Assembly: GCA_027214345.1 (NCBI GenBank) | Contig: JAPWHR010000020.1 | Coordinates: 19,452 to 83,451 of the forward strand | Direction: 5' to 3' | From: Comamonadaceae bacterium G21597-S1 | Lineage (GTDB): Bacteria > Pseudomonadota > Gammaproteobacteria > Burkholderiales > Burkholderiaceae_C | DNA: 64,000 nucleotides | Shown: positions 17,178-25,822 of the stretch, piece after piece | Layout of the letters: every line of letters begins with the position of its first letter | Numbering within the stretch: the first letter of the stretch is position 1 | Position numbers and translations under genes: made by a program | The notes under the pieces: model-generated | The model's input: only the letters and a program-made list of their open reading frames with translations | Databases searched by the model: none | What the model was told of the DNA's origin: nothing

Positions 17178-17708
17178 ATGCGAATACTGGGAATCGACCC
17201 TGGCCTGCGCACCACGGGTTTTGGCGTGATCGACGTGCAAGGCACCGAGTTGCGTTACGTGTCCAGCGGCACCATCAGCACGCTCAAGCTGGCGCAGACC
17301 GACCTGCCCAGCCGGCTCAAGTTGCTGTACGACGGTGTGCGCGAGGTGGTGCAGCGTTACGAGGCAGATTGCGCCTGTGTCGAGATCGTGTTCGTCAACG
17401 TCAATCCGCAGTCCACACTGCTGCTGGGCCAGGCGCGCGGCGCCTGCATCACGGCGCTGGTGTCCAGGGACCTGCCGGTGGCCGAATACACCGCGCTGCA
17501 GATGAAGCAGGCGGTCGTCGGTTACGGCCGGGCGCAGAAGACCCAGGTGCAGGAGATGGTGCGCCGCCTGCTCGACCTGCCAGGCCTGCCGGGCACCGAC
17601 GCGGCAGACGCGCTGGGTATGGCGATCACGCATGCACATGCGGGCCGCACGGCGCGACTGCAAGCCCTGGCGGGCGTTGCGGGTGCCAAATCCAGGTGGG
17701 GCGGATGA
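17178..17708 (+). CDS. ruvC: Crossover junction endodeoxyribonuclease RuvC
   Basis: RuvC resolves Holliday junctions after RuvAB branch migration. The 176-residue protein starts [16 protein letters not shown] and has the four acidic catalytic residues at Asp7, Glu69, Asp141 and Asp144 ([12 protein letters not shown]). It is 10 nt after the CdsA-like gene. ruvA and ruvB, which often follow ruvC, are absent here; the next gene is the minus-strand CoA-transferase that begins the low-GC accessory block. Confidence 0.97.
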   Translation: MRILGIDPGLRTTGFGVIDVQGTELRYVSSGTISTLKLAQTDLPSRLKLLYDGVREVVQRYEADCACVEIVFVNVNPQSTLLLGQARGACITALVSRDLPVAEYTALQMKQAVVGYGRAQKTQVQEMVRRLLDLPGLPGTDAADALGMAITHAHAGRTARLQALAGVAGAKSRWGG

Positions 17709-17758
17709 GCCGACTGCATCCGGCCCCCACACACTGAGGGCTTGTTGACCCCCTGCAT

Positions 17759-18970
17759 TCACGGTGCCTGACCTCCCTTGGCTTCGTCTGTCATTTCGGC
17801 GATTTCATGGGTAGCGTAGCCGAGCGAGGCGAGTATTTCCTGCGTGTGTTCGCCTGGCAATGGCGCGCGGGTTCGAAAGGTCGCCGGATTGGCTGACAGA
17901 TCGATCAGCGGAGCAGCAATTGGCACGTCGCGAGCCAGAGATGGATAAGACATGGGGCGCAGGTGTTTGCCGTCCAGCACCTGCGGATGTTGCAGCGCCT
18001 GCAAAGGCGAGAGAACTTGCTGCGCAGGAATACGGGTACGCGCCATGGCGGCAAGAACCGAATGGCAATTCCTATCGGTCGTCCACGCCTGAACGGCATC
18101 ACAAATTGCGTCTGCATGGCGACCCCGATTGATGTCGCTTTGGAGTTCGGGGTCGTCAATCCACTGGGCCTGTCCGATCAATCGTGCCAACCTGTGGAAT
18201 TGTTGATTGCCCAGAACCTGAATCAGGACATGCCCGTCCAATGTTCGAAAGATGTCGCTCGGTGCCATCTGTTGCCCCCGGTTGCCACTGGGTGTTCGGT
18301 CGATGCCACGTGCGCTGGTTTCGATGAGGTTTGAGTTGAAGAATGTCAATGCGGTCCGAAGCAGCGAGGCTTGTACCTGCTGTCCCTTTCCAGACTTGTC
18401 TCGTTCGATCAAGGCGGCGAGGGTGCCGAAAGCACAACCCAGGGCCGTTCCGAAATCGACATACGTTGCTGCCCAGCGCGTGGGAGCGCCCGCCGTGCCG
18501 GACAGGTAGGCGGCACCTGACATGGCCTGGCCGATTCCATCGAATCCAACGGCATCGGCCAGTGGCCCCGTGTGCCCGAACGCGTTGGCCGTGGTGACAA
18601 TCAGTCTTGGGTGGGAACTCGCCAGGGCTGAATAGTCCAGGCCCAATTTGCGAAGTTGACCGCATGGCAGGTTGGCGACCAGCACATCAGCTGTCGCGAT
18701 CAGGCGGTGAAGCGCTTCGAGTCCGCGGACAGATTTCAGATCCAGGCAAAGTGATCGCTTGTTGCGGCCAGTCTGCAAGTAGCTGCCGCCTTCTCCCGAG
18801 GCGGCAACTGGTGCTACATAACGATCCTCGCCACCTCCAGGTCGTTCGACCCGAATCACGTCGGCCCCAAGGTCGGCGAGCAGTGTTGCACAATAGGGAC
18901 CGGCTATGAAGCGGCCGATGTCCACCACACGGATGCCGCTCAAGATGCCTTTGCGTTCCAACTGGGTCAT
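17759..18970 (-). CDS. CaiB/BaiF class III CoA-transferase
   Basis: A 403-residue class III (family III) CoA-transferase that moves CoA between acyl-CoAs and free acids. The N-terminal strand and helix GIRVVDIGRFIAGPYCATLLADLGADVIRVE are typical. The catalytic aspartate is in the ATYVDFGTAL region near residue 168. The C-terminal domain ends with the usual PGEHTQEIL segment. The gene reads toward ruvC, and its ATG is only 5 nt from the ATG of the divergent TetR gene. The acceptor acid is unknown. In context it could activate or deactivate a carboxylic acid of the aromatic pathway. GC content is clearly lower than in the flanking housekeeping genes. Confidence 0.9.
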   Translation of the reverse strand: MTQLERKGILSGIRVVDIGRFIAGPYCATLLADLGADVIRVERPGGGEDRYVAPVAASGEGGSYLQTGRNKRSLCLDLKSVRGLEALHRLIATADVLVANLPCGQLRKLGLDYSALASSHPRLIVTTANAFGHTGPLADAVGFDGIGQAMSGAAYLSGTAGAPTRWAATYVDFGTALGCAFGTLAALIERDKSGKGQQVQASLLRTALTFFNSNLIETSARGIDRTPSGNRGQQMAPSDIFRTLDGHVLIQVLGNQQFHRLARLIGQAQWIDDPELQSDINRGRHADAICDAVQAWTTDRNCHSVLAAMARTRIPAQQVLSPLQALQHPQVLDGKHLRPMSYPSLARDVPIAAPLIDLSANPATFRTRAPLPGEHTQEILASLGYATHEIAEMTDEAKGGQAP

Positions 18971-18975
18971 AGGAC

Positions 18976-19707
18976 ATGAAGCAAACGAGAACCGCTGCCA
19001 AGAGCGCAGCGCCCGGCAAGGCGACCGTACGCCAGTCGGCTGCCAATAAACAGACGCGTGGTGGTGGCGTCGGCGAACCGGGCAAGATCCGTCGCAGACC
19101 AGCGGTGACCGCGCCTGCGCCGCGAACGGAACGTGCGGGAACCGCAGTCCTGCAACGTGCCGACTGGGTCCGGTCCGGGATGCGGATTCTCGCGCGTTCG
19201 GGTGTCGACGCCGTACTGGTGCCCCCTTTGGCCAAGGAGCTTGGTGTCACCAAAGGCAGTTTCTATTGGCATTTCAGTTCCCGTGATGACTTGCTTGCGG
19301 CACTCATCGAAGAGTGGAAGCAACACGCAACCCTGCGAGTGATCGAGATCGTCGAAGCCGCCGAGACGACTGCGCGCGAAAAGATCCGTTTGATTGCCTT
19401 CATTGGTACCAATTCGCCGATCGACGAGTTTGGTGGTGCCATTGAACTGGCCATGCGCAACTGGGCGCGCACAAGCCCGAACGTGCGCAAGGTTGTAGCG
19501 GAGGTGGATCGCGAGCGGCTGAACTACCTCACGCAACTGTATTCCGAGACGGGTTCGCATGTCGATCCGGAACTCCTGGCCTGCCTGCATTACAGCTTTT
19601 CAGCTGGATTGCGGTTGATATTTGCCTACCCGGAGAAGCAAAAGCTCGCGATGCGCGAAGCAGCGCTCGACCAGGTGTTCCTGGCGGATCATTTCCACGC
19701 CGAATAG
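18976..19707 (+). CDS. TetR/AcrR-family transcriptional regulator
   Basis: A 243-residue DNA-binding regulator. The TetR helix-turn-helix is at about residues 62-108 and contains LAKELGVTKGSFYWHFSSRDDLL. A helical ligand-binding C-terminal domain follows. The first ~55 residues are a Lys/Arg/Ala/Pro-rich extension without a known counterpart. The ATG used has no properly spaced ribosome binding site, so the true start may be downstream. The gene sits between the divergent CoA-transferase (5 nt) and the convergent flavoprotein gene (19-nt overlap). It probably controls the block, perhaps through the palindrome at 20731-20748. Confidence 0.9.
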   Translation: MKQTRTAAKSAAPGKATVRQSAANKQTRGGGVGEPGKIRRRPAVTAPAPRTERAGTAVLQRADWVRSGMRILARSGVDAVLVPPLAKELGVTKGSFYWHFSSRDDLLAALIEEWKQHATLRVIEIVEAAETTAREKIRLIAFIGTNSPIDEFGGAIELAMRNWARTSPNVRKVVAEVDRERLNYLTQLYSETGSHVDPELLACLHYSFSAGLRLIFAYPEKQKLAMREAALDQVFLADHFHAE

Positions 19708-20690
19708 CGGACCGGGTCAGCGTTGCTCCATTGGCTCCGTGCCGCCTGGTACTCCTTCACCAGATTGTCAATGATCTTGCTGGCTGGCTGAATATCGCGG
19801 ATTCCCCCTACGCCCTGACCTGCACTCCAGACGTCACGCCAGGCCTTGACCTGGCTCCCGTCGCCCCTTTTTCCGAAGCTGAAGCTGGAACTATCGCGCG
19901 GCGATAGCGCCTCGATGTCGATTCCCAGCGCCGCAAAACTGCCGCGCAAGTAGTTTGCGTGCAAACCGGTCACGACGTTGGTACGGACCACATCCTGTGC
20001 CGACGATTCCACGATCATCCTGCGATAGTGCGTGGACGCGTTCGCCTCGTGCGACGCGATGAACCGTGTTCCGACATAGACCAGATCGGCGCCCATGATC
20101 TGCGCTGCAAGGACCTGCCGGCCGTGGCTGATGCAACCTGACACGATGACCAAGCCGTCGTAGATTTGCCGTACCTCGTCGACGAATGCCAGGGGGTTGA
20201 TGGTGCCGGTATGCCCGCCCGCGCCGGCCGTCACGAGGACCACGCCGTCCACTCCCGAATCGATTGCCTTGCGGGCATGCCGCAGGGTTGCCGCGTCGTG
20301 CAGCACCATGCCGCCGTAGCCGTGTACCCGTGCGACGACATCCCCGGGTGGGTTGAGGCTTGTGATGACGATCGGCACCTTGCGGTCGCACACGGAGTCC
20401 AGGTCTGCATGCAATCGCTCGTTGGACGGATGCACGATGAGATTGACGGCGTAGGGCGCCGCAGGCTGCTCGGGGTGCTCGTCGTTCCAGCGGCCGATCC
20501 GGTCTTCGACGTAGTCGATCCAGGTACACAGGCTCTCCTGCGGGCGGGCATTGAGCGCCGGAAATGCCCCCACGATGCCGGCCATGCATTGCGCGGCGAC
20601 GAGTTCCTTCGAAGACACGATGAACATGGGCGCTCCGATCATGGGTATGCGCAGGCTCGCCAGCATCGGTGTCGAAATTTTATTTTTCAT
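19689..20690 (-). CDS. Nitronate monooxygenase / 2-nitropropane dioxygenase-like flavoprotein
   Basis: A 333-residue FMN-dependent TIM-barrel protein of the nitronate monooxygenase family, which also includes enoyl-reductase-like members. Visible elements are GAPMFIVSS at the N-terminus, the phosphate-binding GAGGHTG near residue 180 and VYVGTRFIAS near residue 230. The ATG at 20690 was chosen over one 24 codons upstream, which would read through the operator region. Its 3' end overlaps the TetR gene by 19 nt on the opposite strand. It is divergent from the acyl-CoA ligase gene. The physiological substrate is not clear. Confidence 0.87.
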   Translation of the reverse strand: MKNKISTPMLASLRIPMIGAPMFIVSSKELVAAQCMAGIVGAFPALNARPQESLCTWIDYVEDRIGRWNDEHPEQPAAPYAVNLIVHPSNERLHADLDSVCDRKVPIVITSLNPPGDVVARVHGYGGMVLHDAATLRHARKAIDSGVDGVVLVTAGAGGHTGTINPLAFVDEVRQIYDGLVIVSGCISHGRQVLAAQIMGADLVYVGTRFIASHEANASTHYRRMIVESSAQDVVRTNVVTGLHANYLRGSFAALGIDIEALSPRDSSSFSFGKRGDGSQVKAWRDVWSAGQGVGGIRDIQPASKIIDNLVKEYQAARSQWSNADPVRYSAWK

Positions 20691-20730
20691 CGATTCTTGA
20701 CCTATCTTAAATTGACTGATAAATTCGCTT

Positions 20731-20748
20731 CCATACCGGTCAGTATGG
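20731..20748. promoter_or_regulatory. Putative TetR operator between divergent flavoprotein and ligase genes
   Basis: The palindrome CCATAC-N6-GTATGG has perfect 6-bp arms and its right arm covers the first ligase ATG at 20745. It lies in the AT-rich 54-nt gap between two divergent genes, with TTGACT at 20712-20717 as a possible -35 box. A TetR gene stands 1 kb away. Binding is inferred. If the regulated promoter starts transcription here, the real ligase start may be the ATG at 20754 or 20775. Confidence 0.55.
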
Positions 20749-22328
20749 AATATATGCAACACAAAGTCAATTCGATGGGGTCCGCAGGTTTTGCCGTATC
20801 CGAGGGATATGCGTCGATGGGCGAGCGGCGACTTTCACTTGCACAGTTGTGGTCCCGCGGAGCCAGGTTGGCGACGGCACTCGCCGAGCGCGATGTCACG
20901 ACGGATTCGCCCGTCGCGATTCTGATGCGCAATGATCTGGCGTTCCTGGAGGCGATGATTGCCTGCTCCATCCTCGGCGCTTACGCGGTACCGCTGAACT
21001 GGCACTTGAGTGGCGACGAGGTGGCCTACATCCTGAACGACTCCGACGCCAAGGTGTTGCTGGCGCACTCTGACCTGTATCGACGGGTTGAGGATCGGCT
21101 GAGCCCGATCCAGGCGTTGTTGGTCGAGACTCCGTCGGAAATCCGCCAGGCCTATGCGCTGGATTCGCAGGTATGTGCACTGGGGGCTGGCGACGCGTCG
21201 TACGACTCGATCGTGCATGCGTGTGAGGAACGGGGCTTGTCCGGTATGCCAGTCAGTCGAGGCAGCATCATCTATACCAGCGGCACGACGGGGCGTCCAA
21301 AGGGCGTTCGACGCGCGACTCTGTCCGACGACAAGGCGCGCGCGTTCCGGGAGCTGTCGCAACGGTGGTTTGATCTGGGACCCGGAATACGCTCGGTGAT
21401 GGCGGGACCCGCGTATCACAGCGCGCCCAATACCTATACCCGGGCGGTGCTGCACTCAGGCGGCAGCATCGCGCTGATGCCGCGTTTTGACGCGCGGGCG
21501 CTGCTGTCCTTGATTGAGCGGGATCGTGTGACACACCTCCACCTGGTGCCGACCATGTTCATCCGCTTGCTGGCCTTGCCGCCGGACGTTCGTGCGCGTT
21601 ATGACATCAGCTCGCTGAAGTTCGTCGTCCATGGAGCAGCGCCATGTCCCCACGAAGTCAAGCGCGCAATGATCGATTGGTGGGGGCCGATCATCCACGA
21701 GTATTACGCGGCGACTGAAACCGGAATGGTCAGTCGTTCCTCGTCCGAGGAGTGGCTGGTTCGGCCCGGCACCCTTGGCAAGGCATGGCCAGGGCGGGAA
21801 ATTCGCATCTACGACGACAACGGCGCGCGATGTGGCCCAGGCGAGGTCGGGGAGGTGTATGTCAGCCTGCACGGAGTACCAGACTTCTCGTACCTGCACG
21901 CGGCAGATCGACGAAGGGAGATCGAGCGTGATGGCCTGGTCTCCAACGGAGACGTCGGATACCTGGACGAAGACGGGTATCTGTTTCTCGTCGACCGCAA
22001 GAAGGACATGGTGATCTCGGGCGGTGTCAATCTCTATCCCGCTGAAGTCGAATGCGCTCTGGCTGAACACGAAAAGGTGCTCGATTGTGCGGTGATCGGG
22101 GTGCCTGATCCGGAGTTCGGTGAGAAGTTGCTCGCGTATGTGCAGGTGGCACACGACCATGGCCTGACGGCCGACAGCCTGATGATCTATCTGCGGACGA
22201 AGCTGGCTGGACTGAAGGTGCCGCGCGCATACAAATTTGTTTCCGAGCTGCCGAGGGACGACTCGGGAAAGTTGATGAAACGCAAGTTGCGTGATCCCTA
22301 TTGGTCCGACATGGGCCGCACCATTTGA
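20745..22328 (+). CDS. AMP-forming acyl-CoA synthetase/ligase
   Basis: A 527-residue ANL-superfamily enzyme that adenylates a carboxylic acid and transfers it to CoA. The P-loop motif YTSGTTGRPKGV is near residue 175. The motif EYYAATETG, KKDMVISGGVNLYPAE at the hinge and PRDDSGKLMKRKLRD with the adenylation lysine are all present, so it should be active. It heads the plus-strand catabolic operon and is 22 nt before the Bug gene. The start is ambiguous: 20745, 20754 and 20775 are in frame, and the first lies within the operator palindrome. Likely substrates are aromatic or short branched acids; which one cannot be told. Confidence 0.9.
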   Translation: MEYMQHKVNSMGSAGFAVSEGYASMGERRLSLAQLWSRGARLATALAERDVTTDSPVAILMRNDLAFLEAMIACSILGAYAVPLNWHLSGDEVAYILNDSDAKVLLAHSDLYRRVEDRLSPIQALLVETPSEIRQAYALDSQVCALGAGDASYDSIVHACEERGLSGMPVSRGSIIYTSGTTGRPKGVRRATLSDDKARAFRELSQRWFDLGPGIRSVMAGPAYHSAPNTYTRAVLHSGGSIALMPRFDARALLSLIERDRVTHLHLVPTMFIRLLALPPDVRARYDISSLKFVVHGAAPCPHEVKRAMIDWWGPIIHEYYAATETGMVSRSSSEEWLVRPGTLGKAWPGREIRIYDDNGARCGPGEVGEVYVSLHGVPDFSYLHAADRRREIERDGLVSNGDVGYLDEDGYLFLVDRKKDMVISGGVNLYPAEVECALAEHEKVLDCAVIGVPDPEFGEKLLAYVQVAHDHGLTADSLMIYLRTKLAGLKVPRAYKFVSELPRDDSGKLMKRKLRDPYWSDMGRTI

Positions 22329-22350
22329 AACCCTCGACAGGAGACAAGAC

Positions 22351-23322
22351 ATGAACAAGCGAAATTTCGCCGCTGCGGCTGGCGTGCTGGTGGCAGTGAC
22401 GGCAATGATGGTGCCGCTGCCAGCGAGGGCGGCATACCCGGATCGACCGGTGAAGCTGGTGGTTCCTTATCCTGCGGGTGGCACGACCGATGTAGTGGCG
22501 CGGATGGTTGCGCGCAATATGTCGACAGCTTTGGGCCAGGAGGTGGTGGTCGAAAACAAGAGCGGGGCAGCGACCATCATCGGTGTGGACTCGGTGGCGA
22601 AGTCCGCCCCCGACGGATATACCGTGCTGCTGGCCACCGCGACGTCGTTCGCGGTCAATCCTCATGTCTACAAGTCGCTGCCATACAAACTCGACGAATT
22701 CGTCCCCATCGGATTCATCAACGAGGCGCCGATCCTGCTGGTCGCCAATGCGTCCAATGCGGCACAGACATTGCCGGAGTTGATCAGTTGGCTCAAGGGG
22801 AGGGAAACCGCGGTCGCAACAACCGGCAAGGGCGGCTTCTCGCATCTGACGTCGGCGATGTTCTTCGGCGCCATCAATGCAAGGTTCCGCGACGTGCCCT
22901 ACCGGGGTGAGGCACCTGCATTGCAGGATCTTCTCGGCGGACAGGTGCCACTGTATTTCGGCAGCATGCCCGGGACCCTGCCCTACGTCAAGGCGGGCAA
23001 ATTGCGCGCCTACGGCGTTACGTCGGTCGATCGATCGCCGACGGCACCCGATATTCCGTCGTTCACGGAACAGGGTCAGGCCGAGGTCGTCGCAACCTCA
23101 TGGTTCGGCCTGATGGCGCCCAAAGGCACATCCGCGGAAGTGGTCTCGATACTGGAGAAGGCGCTCAACAAGGCCATGCAGGACAAGGAACTGCTGGCGC
23201 GCATGGCGGCAAGCGGGGCAGTGCCGCGCAACTTCACCGCAGCACAGTTTGCCGACTATGTCGAGCGGGACCATGCCCGGTGGGGCCGCATCGTGCGGGC
23301 TGCCAATATTTCGGCCGAATGA
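22351..23322 (+). CDS. Bug-family (TctC) periplasmic solute-binding protein
   Basis: A 323-residue secreted binding protein of the tripartite tricarboxylate transporter family that is strongly expanded in Alcaligenaceae. It starts with a signal peptide (residues 1-27, cleavage likely after PARA). The mature region begins YPDRPVKLVVPYPAGGTTD, the hallmark of Bug proteins, and continues with APDGYTVLLAT. A GGAG ribosome binding site lies 9 nt before the ATG. No TctA or TctB membrane partner is present here, so it must use components encoded elsewhere or act as a sensor. It probably binds the aromatic acid or a related carboxylate used by the operon. Confidence 0.93.
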   Translation: MNKRNFAAAAGVLVAVTAMMVPLPARAAYPDRPVKLVVPYPAGGTTDVVARMVARNMSTALGQEVVVENKSGAATIIGVDSVAKSAPDGYTVLLATATSFAVNPHVYKSLPYKLDEFVPIGFINEAPILLVANASNAAQTLPELISWLKGRETAVATTGKGGFSHLTSAMFFGAINARFRDVPYRGEAPALQDLLGGQVPLYFGSMPGTLPYVKAGKLRAYGVTSVDRSPTAPDIPSFTEQGQAEVVATSWFGLMAPKGTSAEVVSILEKALNKAMQDKELLARMAASGAVPRNFTAAQFADYVERDHARWGRIVRAANISAE

Positions 23323-23335
23323 GGGTGGACGTTCG

Positions 23336-23596
23336 ATGAGTTGCAATGGTCTTGAACACGTGCTGCACGACCTCAGTGTGCGGCGCGAAGCCCGCGTGGC
23401 CTGGGCGCAGGATGCCGAACGTTTCCTGGCGAAATTTGTGTTGACGCGCGACGAGGCCGACATGGTGAAGAACCTTGACGTCGCGGCCATGCTGGCCGCC
23501 GGCGTCAGCCCCTTACTGACCTACGGCTTCTGGATGACCAATGCGCAAGAACGGACGCGCAAGGCCTACCTGACTCGTCTCGGCGGACCATCATGA
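23336..23596 (+). CDS. LigA-like small subunit of a type III extradiol dioxygenase
   Basis: An 86-residue, mainly helical protein resembling the alpha (LigA) subunit of protocatechuate 4,5-dioxygenase and the small CarBa subunit of the carbazole pathway. Such subunits cover the active site of the catalytic partner. Helical blocks are seen at residues 8-30 and 33-54, followed by the conserved-looking AAGVSPLLTYGFW segment. It is 10 nt upstream of the catalytic LigB-like subunit, the normal pairing. It is shorter than LigA itself (about 139 residues). The ATG at 23336 lies 13 nt after the Bug stop. Confidence 0.75.
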   Translation: MSCNGLEHVLHDLSVRREARVAWAQDAERFLAKFVLTRDEADMVKNLDVAAMLAAGVSPLLTYGFWMTNAQERTRKAYLTRLGGPS

Positions 23597-23606
23597 AGGA
23601 TTCGAC

Positions 23607-24467
23607 ATGGCCATGATCGTGGGTGGGTTCATCATGCCGCATGAACCAGGCGTGTTCCTTGCGCCACAGGAACGCTGGAGCGTGGAGACAACCCGGCTGC
23701 GCTCGCACTACGATGCGATCGGTGCGCGCATAGGCGAACTCGGAGCCACGACGGTGATTGTGATCGGTGCAGACCACTATGTTCTGTTCGGCCCAGGGTG
23801 CCTGCCGAGTTACCTGATCGGCATCGGCGAGGTGAGCGGACCTTATGAGCGGTTCCCTGGTATCGAACAAGGCGATATTCCCAACAATCCGGTACTGGCC
23901 CACCATATCGTACGTTCGGGTCACGCGCTGGGATTCGATTGGGCGGTAGCCAAGACGCTGCGGGTCGATCACTCCATCGGCATACCGGCACGGCTTTGCG
24001 CGCTCCCGAATCCGTCGGTCCGAGCCGTGGTACCGGTGTACCTGGCCAGTGGAGTCGAGCCGCTGCTGCCGATGGCACGTTGCTACCAGCTGGGGCGGCA
24101 GATACGCGATGCCGTGCAGACGTGGGACGCCGACGAACGGGTGGTTGTGATCGGCTCTGGCGGCATCAGCCACTGGGTCGGACTTGCGCAAATGGGGCAG
24201 GTCAACGCGACCTTCGACAAATGGGTGATCGACTGCTTCGTCAGCGGCGACGCCGCAGCGTTGATTGGCAGGAGTGATGCGGAGGTACTGGCGCAGGGCG
24301 GTAATGGTGCCTGGGAGATCCGCAGCTTCGTCTGCCTGATGGGCGCCATGCCGGGATGCACCGGACGTCTGCTCGCATACGAGTCTGATCCGCAATGGGT
24401 CACGGGGATGGGTTTCGCCGAATTGCTGGCGCAGCCAGCGCCCGTCGACAACGAGGAATACGCATGA
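23607..24467 (+). CDS. Type III extradiol ring-cleavage dioxygenase, catalytic (LigB-like) subunit
   Basis: A 286-residue iron(II) enzyme that opens a catechol-type ring next to the diol (meta-cleavage). Probable metal ligands line up with LigB: His12 (MPHEPG), His57 (GADHYV) and Glu237 (GAWEIRSF). Candidate acid-base histidines are His122 (RVDHSIGIP) and His189 (SGGISHW). Together with the small subunit it resembles LigAB or CarBaBb. It overlaps the Rieske alpha gene by 4 nt (ATGA), so ring hydroxylation and cleavage are made together. The exact catechol substrate cannot be deduced. Confidence 0.87.
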   Translation: MAMIVGGFIMPHEPGVFLAPQERWSVETTRLRSHYDAIGARIGELGATTVIVIGADHYVLFGPGCLPSYLIGIGEVSGPYERFPGIEQGDIPNNPVLAHHIVRSGHALGFDWAVAKTLRVDHSIGIPARLCALPNPSVRAVVPVYLASGVEPLLPMARCYQLGRQIRDAVQTWDADERVVVIGSGGISHWVGLAQMGQVNATFDKWVIDCFVSGDAAALIGRSDAEVLAQGGNGAWEIRSFVCLMGAMPGCTGRLLAYESDPQWVTGMGFAELLAQPAPVDNEEYA

Positions 24468-25822
24468 ATACCTACAACACTGCACGGAATACGTCGTCCT
24501 GTTCCGGCGATCGGGCAGGTCACACGCCAGAGACCGACGCCCGGACGTTGCGGGCGCTGGTCGATTTCGAGCGCGGGCGCTTGGACCGGCGCGTCTACTG
24601 GGACGACGCCATCTATCGACTGGAACTCGAACGGATCTTTGCGCGCAGCTGGTTGTTTGTGGCTCACGAGAGTCAGGTCGCGTTGCCCGGTGACTTCTTG
24701 ACGACTTATATGGGCGAGGATGGCGTCATTGTTACGCGTGCGCCGGACGGTCGTATCCACGTGTTCCTGAACTCTTGTACCCATCGAGGCAACAAGCTCT
24801 GCCTGGCAGAGGTCGGCAACCGTCGGCGTTTCACCTGCAATTATCACGGATGGACCTTCGGGCCCGATGGCGCGCTGACCGGCATGCCGCAGGAGGAAGT
24901 GTACCGGCGTACCTGCCCAGGATTCGACAAGTCGGAGATGGGCATTCGCAATGCGCGGGTCGAGTCATACAAAGGCCTGGTCTTTGCAACCTTCGACGAT
25001 GAAGCCGAGTCGCTGGAGCAGTTCCTGGGCGATTACCGCTGGTACCTTGACGTGCTGCTGGACAACGATCCCGACGGAACAGAATTCCTGCCAGGCAACA
25101 TCAAGTCGCGCATGAATTGCAACTGGAAGTATCCGGCCGAGAACTTTTGCGGCGACTCATACCACGCGGCCTGGACGCACAACTCCGGTGCAGTAGCTCT
25201 GTTCGGTCATGGTGTAGCCAAGTCGAATCAGGAAAACAGTTACCAGGTCAACATGAATGGACATGGGTGGCAGTTCGGCCTGGACATGATCGGCAACGCC
25301 ATGGTGCTGGGTGAGCAGGACATCGTCGACTACCTGAAGGAAAACAATGCGAGATTCGCGGCGCGGCTGGGCAAGCTTCGTTCGCGAATGGTCGGAGCCA
25401 TCAGCTCGGCCAACATCTTTCCGCACACATCTTTCCTGCCGGGGCAGAACACTTTTCGCACCTGGCATCCCAAGGGGCCGAATGGCATCGAATTGCATAC
25501 CTGGGTGCTGGTCAATAGGTCCGCGCCAGACGCGTTGAAAAACATGTACCTCAAGGGTGTGATGCGCAGCTTTTCGCCTACCGGCGTTCTGGAAATGGAT
25601 GATGGCGACAACTGGGAGAACGCGACGCAGACCAACCAGGGCGTCGTGACCCGTCAGCAGAAGCTGCACTACGGACTGGGGTTGGACAGCCGGGTTGCTC
25701 ATGACGAACTCAGGGGGTCGATCCATCTCCGCAAATACAACGATTCGAACCAACTGGCCTTCTATCGCAAATGGATGGATCTGATGTGCGACGACAAGGG
25801 GGCGAACGCGTGGCGCGAATGA
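24464..25822 (+). CDS. Aromatic ring-hydroxylating dioxygenase, Rieske alpha subunit
   Basis: The 452-residue catalytic subunit of a Rieske non-haem iron oxygenase that adds two hydroxyls to an arene, giving a cis-dihydrodiol. The [2Fe-2S] Rieske site is C105-x-H107 with C125-x2-H128. The catalytic iron site is Asp231, His234 and His239 in GDSYHAAWTH. The sequence style is closest to the biphenyl / 3-phenylpropionate dioxygenase group by eye. About 20 extra residues at the N-terminus are Ser/Thr-rich. No ferredoxin or reductase gene is in the window, so electrons must come from proteins encoded elsewhere. Confidence 0.95.
   Translation: MNTYNTARNTSSCSGDRAGHTPETDARTLRALVDFERGRLDRRVYWDDAIYRLELERIFARSWLFVAHESQVALPGDFLTTYMGEDGVIVTRAPDGRIHVFLNSCTHRGNKLCLAEVGNRRRFTCNYHGWTFGPDGALTGMPQEEVYRRTCPGFDKSEMGIRNARVESYKGLVFATFDDEAESLEQFLGDYRWYLDVLLDNDPDGTEFLPGNIKSRMNCNWKYPAENFCGDSYHAAWTHNSGAVALFGHGVAKSNQENSYQVNMNGHGWQFGLDMIGNAMVLGEQDIVDYLKENNARFAARLGKLRSRMVGAISSANIFPHTSFLPGQNTFRTWHPKGPNGIELHTWVLVNRSAPDALKNMYLKGVMRSFSPTGVLEMDDGDNWENATQTNQGVVTRQQKLHYGLGLDSRVAHDELRGSIHLRKYNDSNQLAFYRKWMDLMCDDKGANAWRE

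Noticed and set aside
20166..20744. In-frame extension upstream of the acyl-CoA ligase
   Set aside because: It runs antisense through the nitronate monooxygenase-like gene and the divergent promoter region. The ligase family N-terminus starts after 20745.
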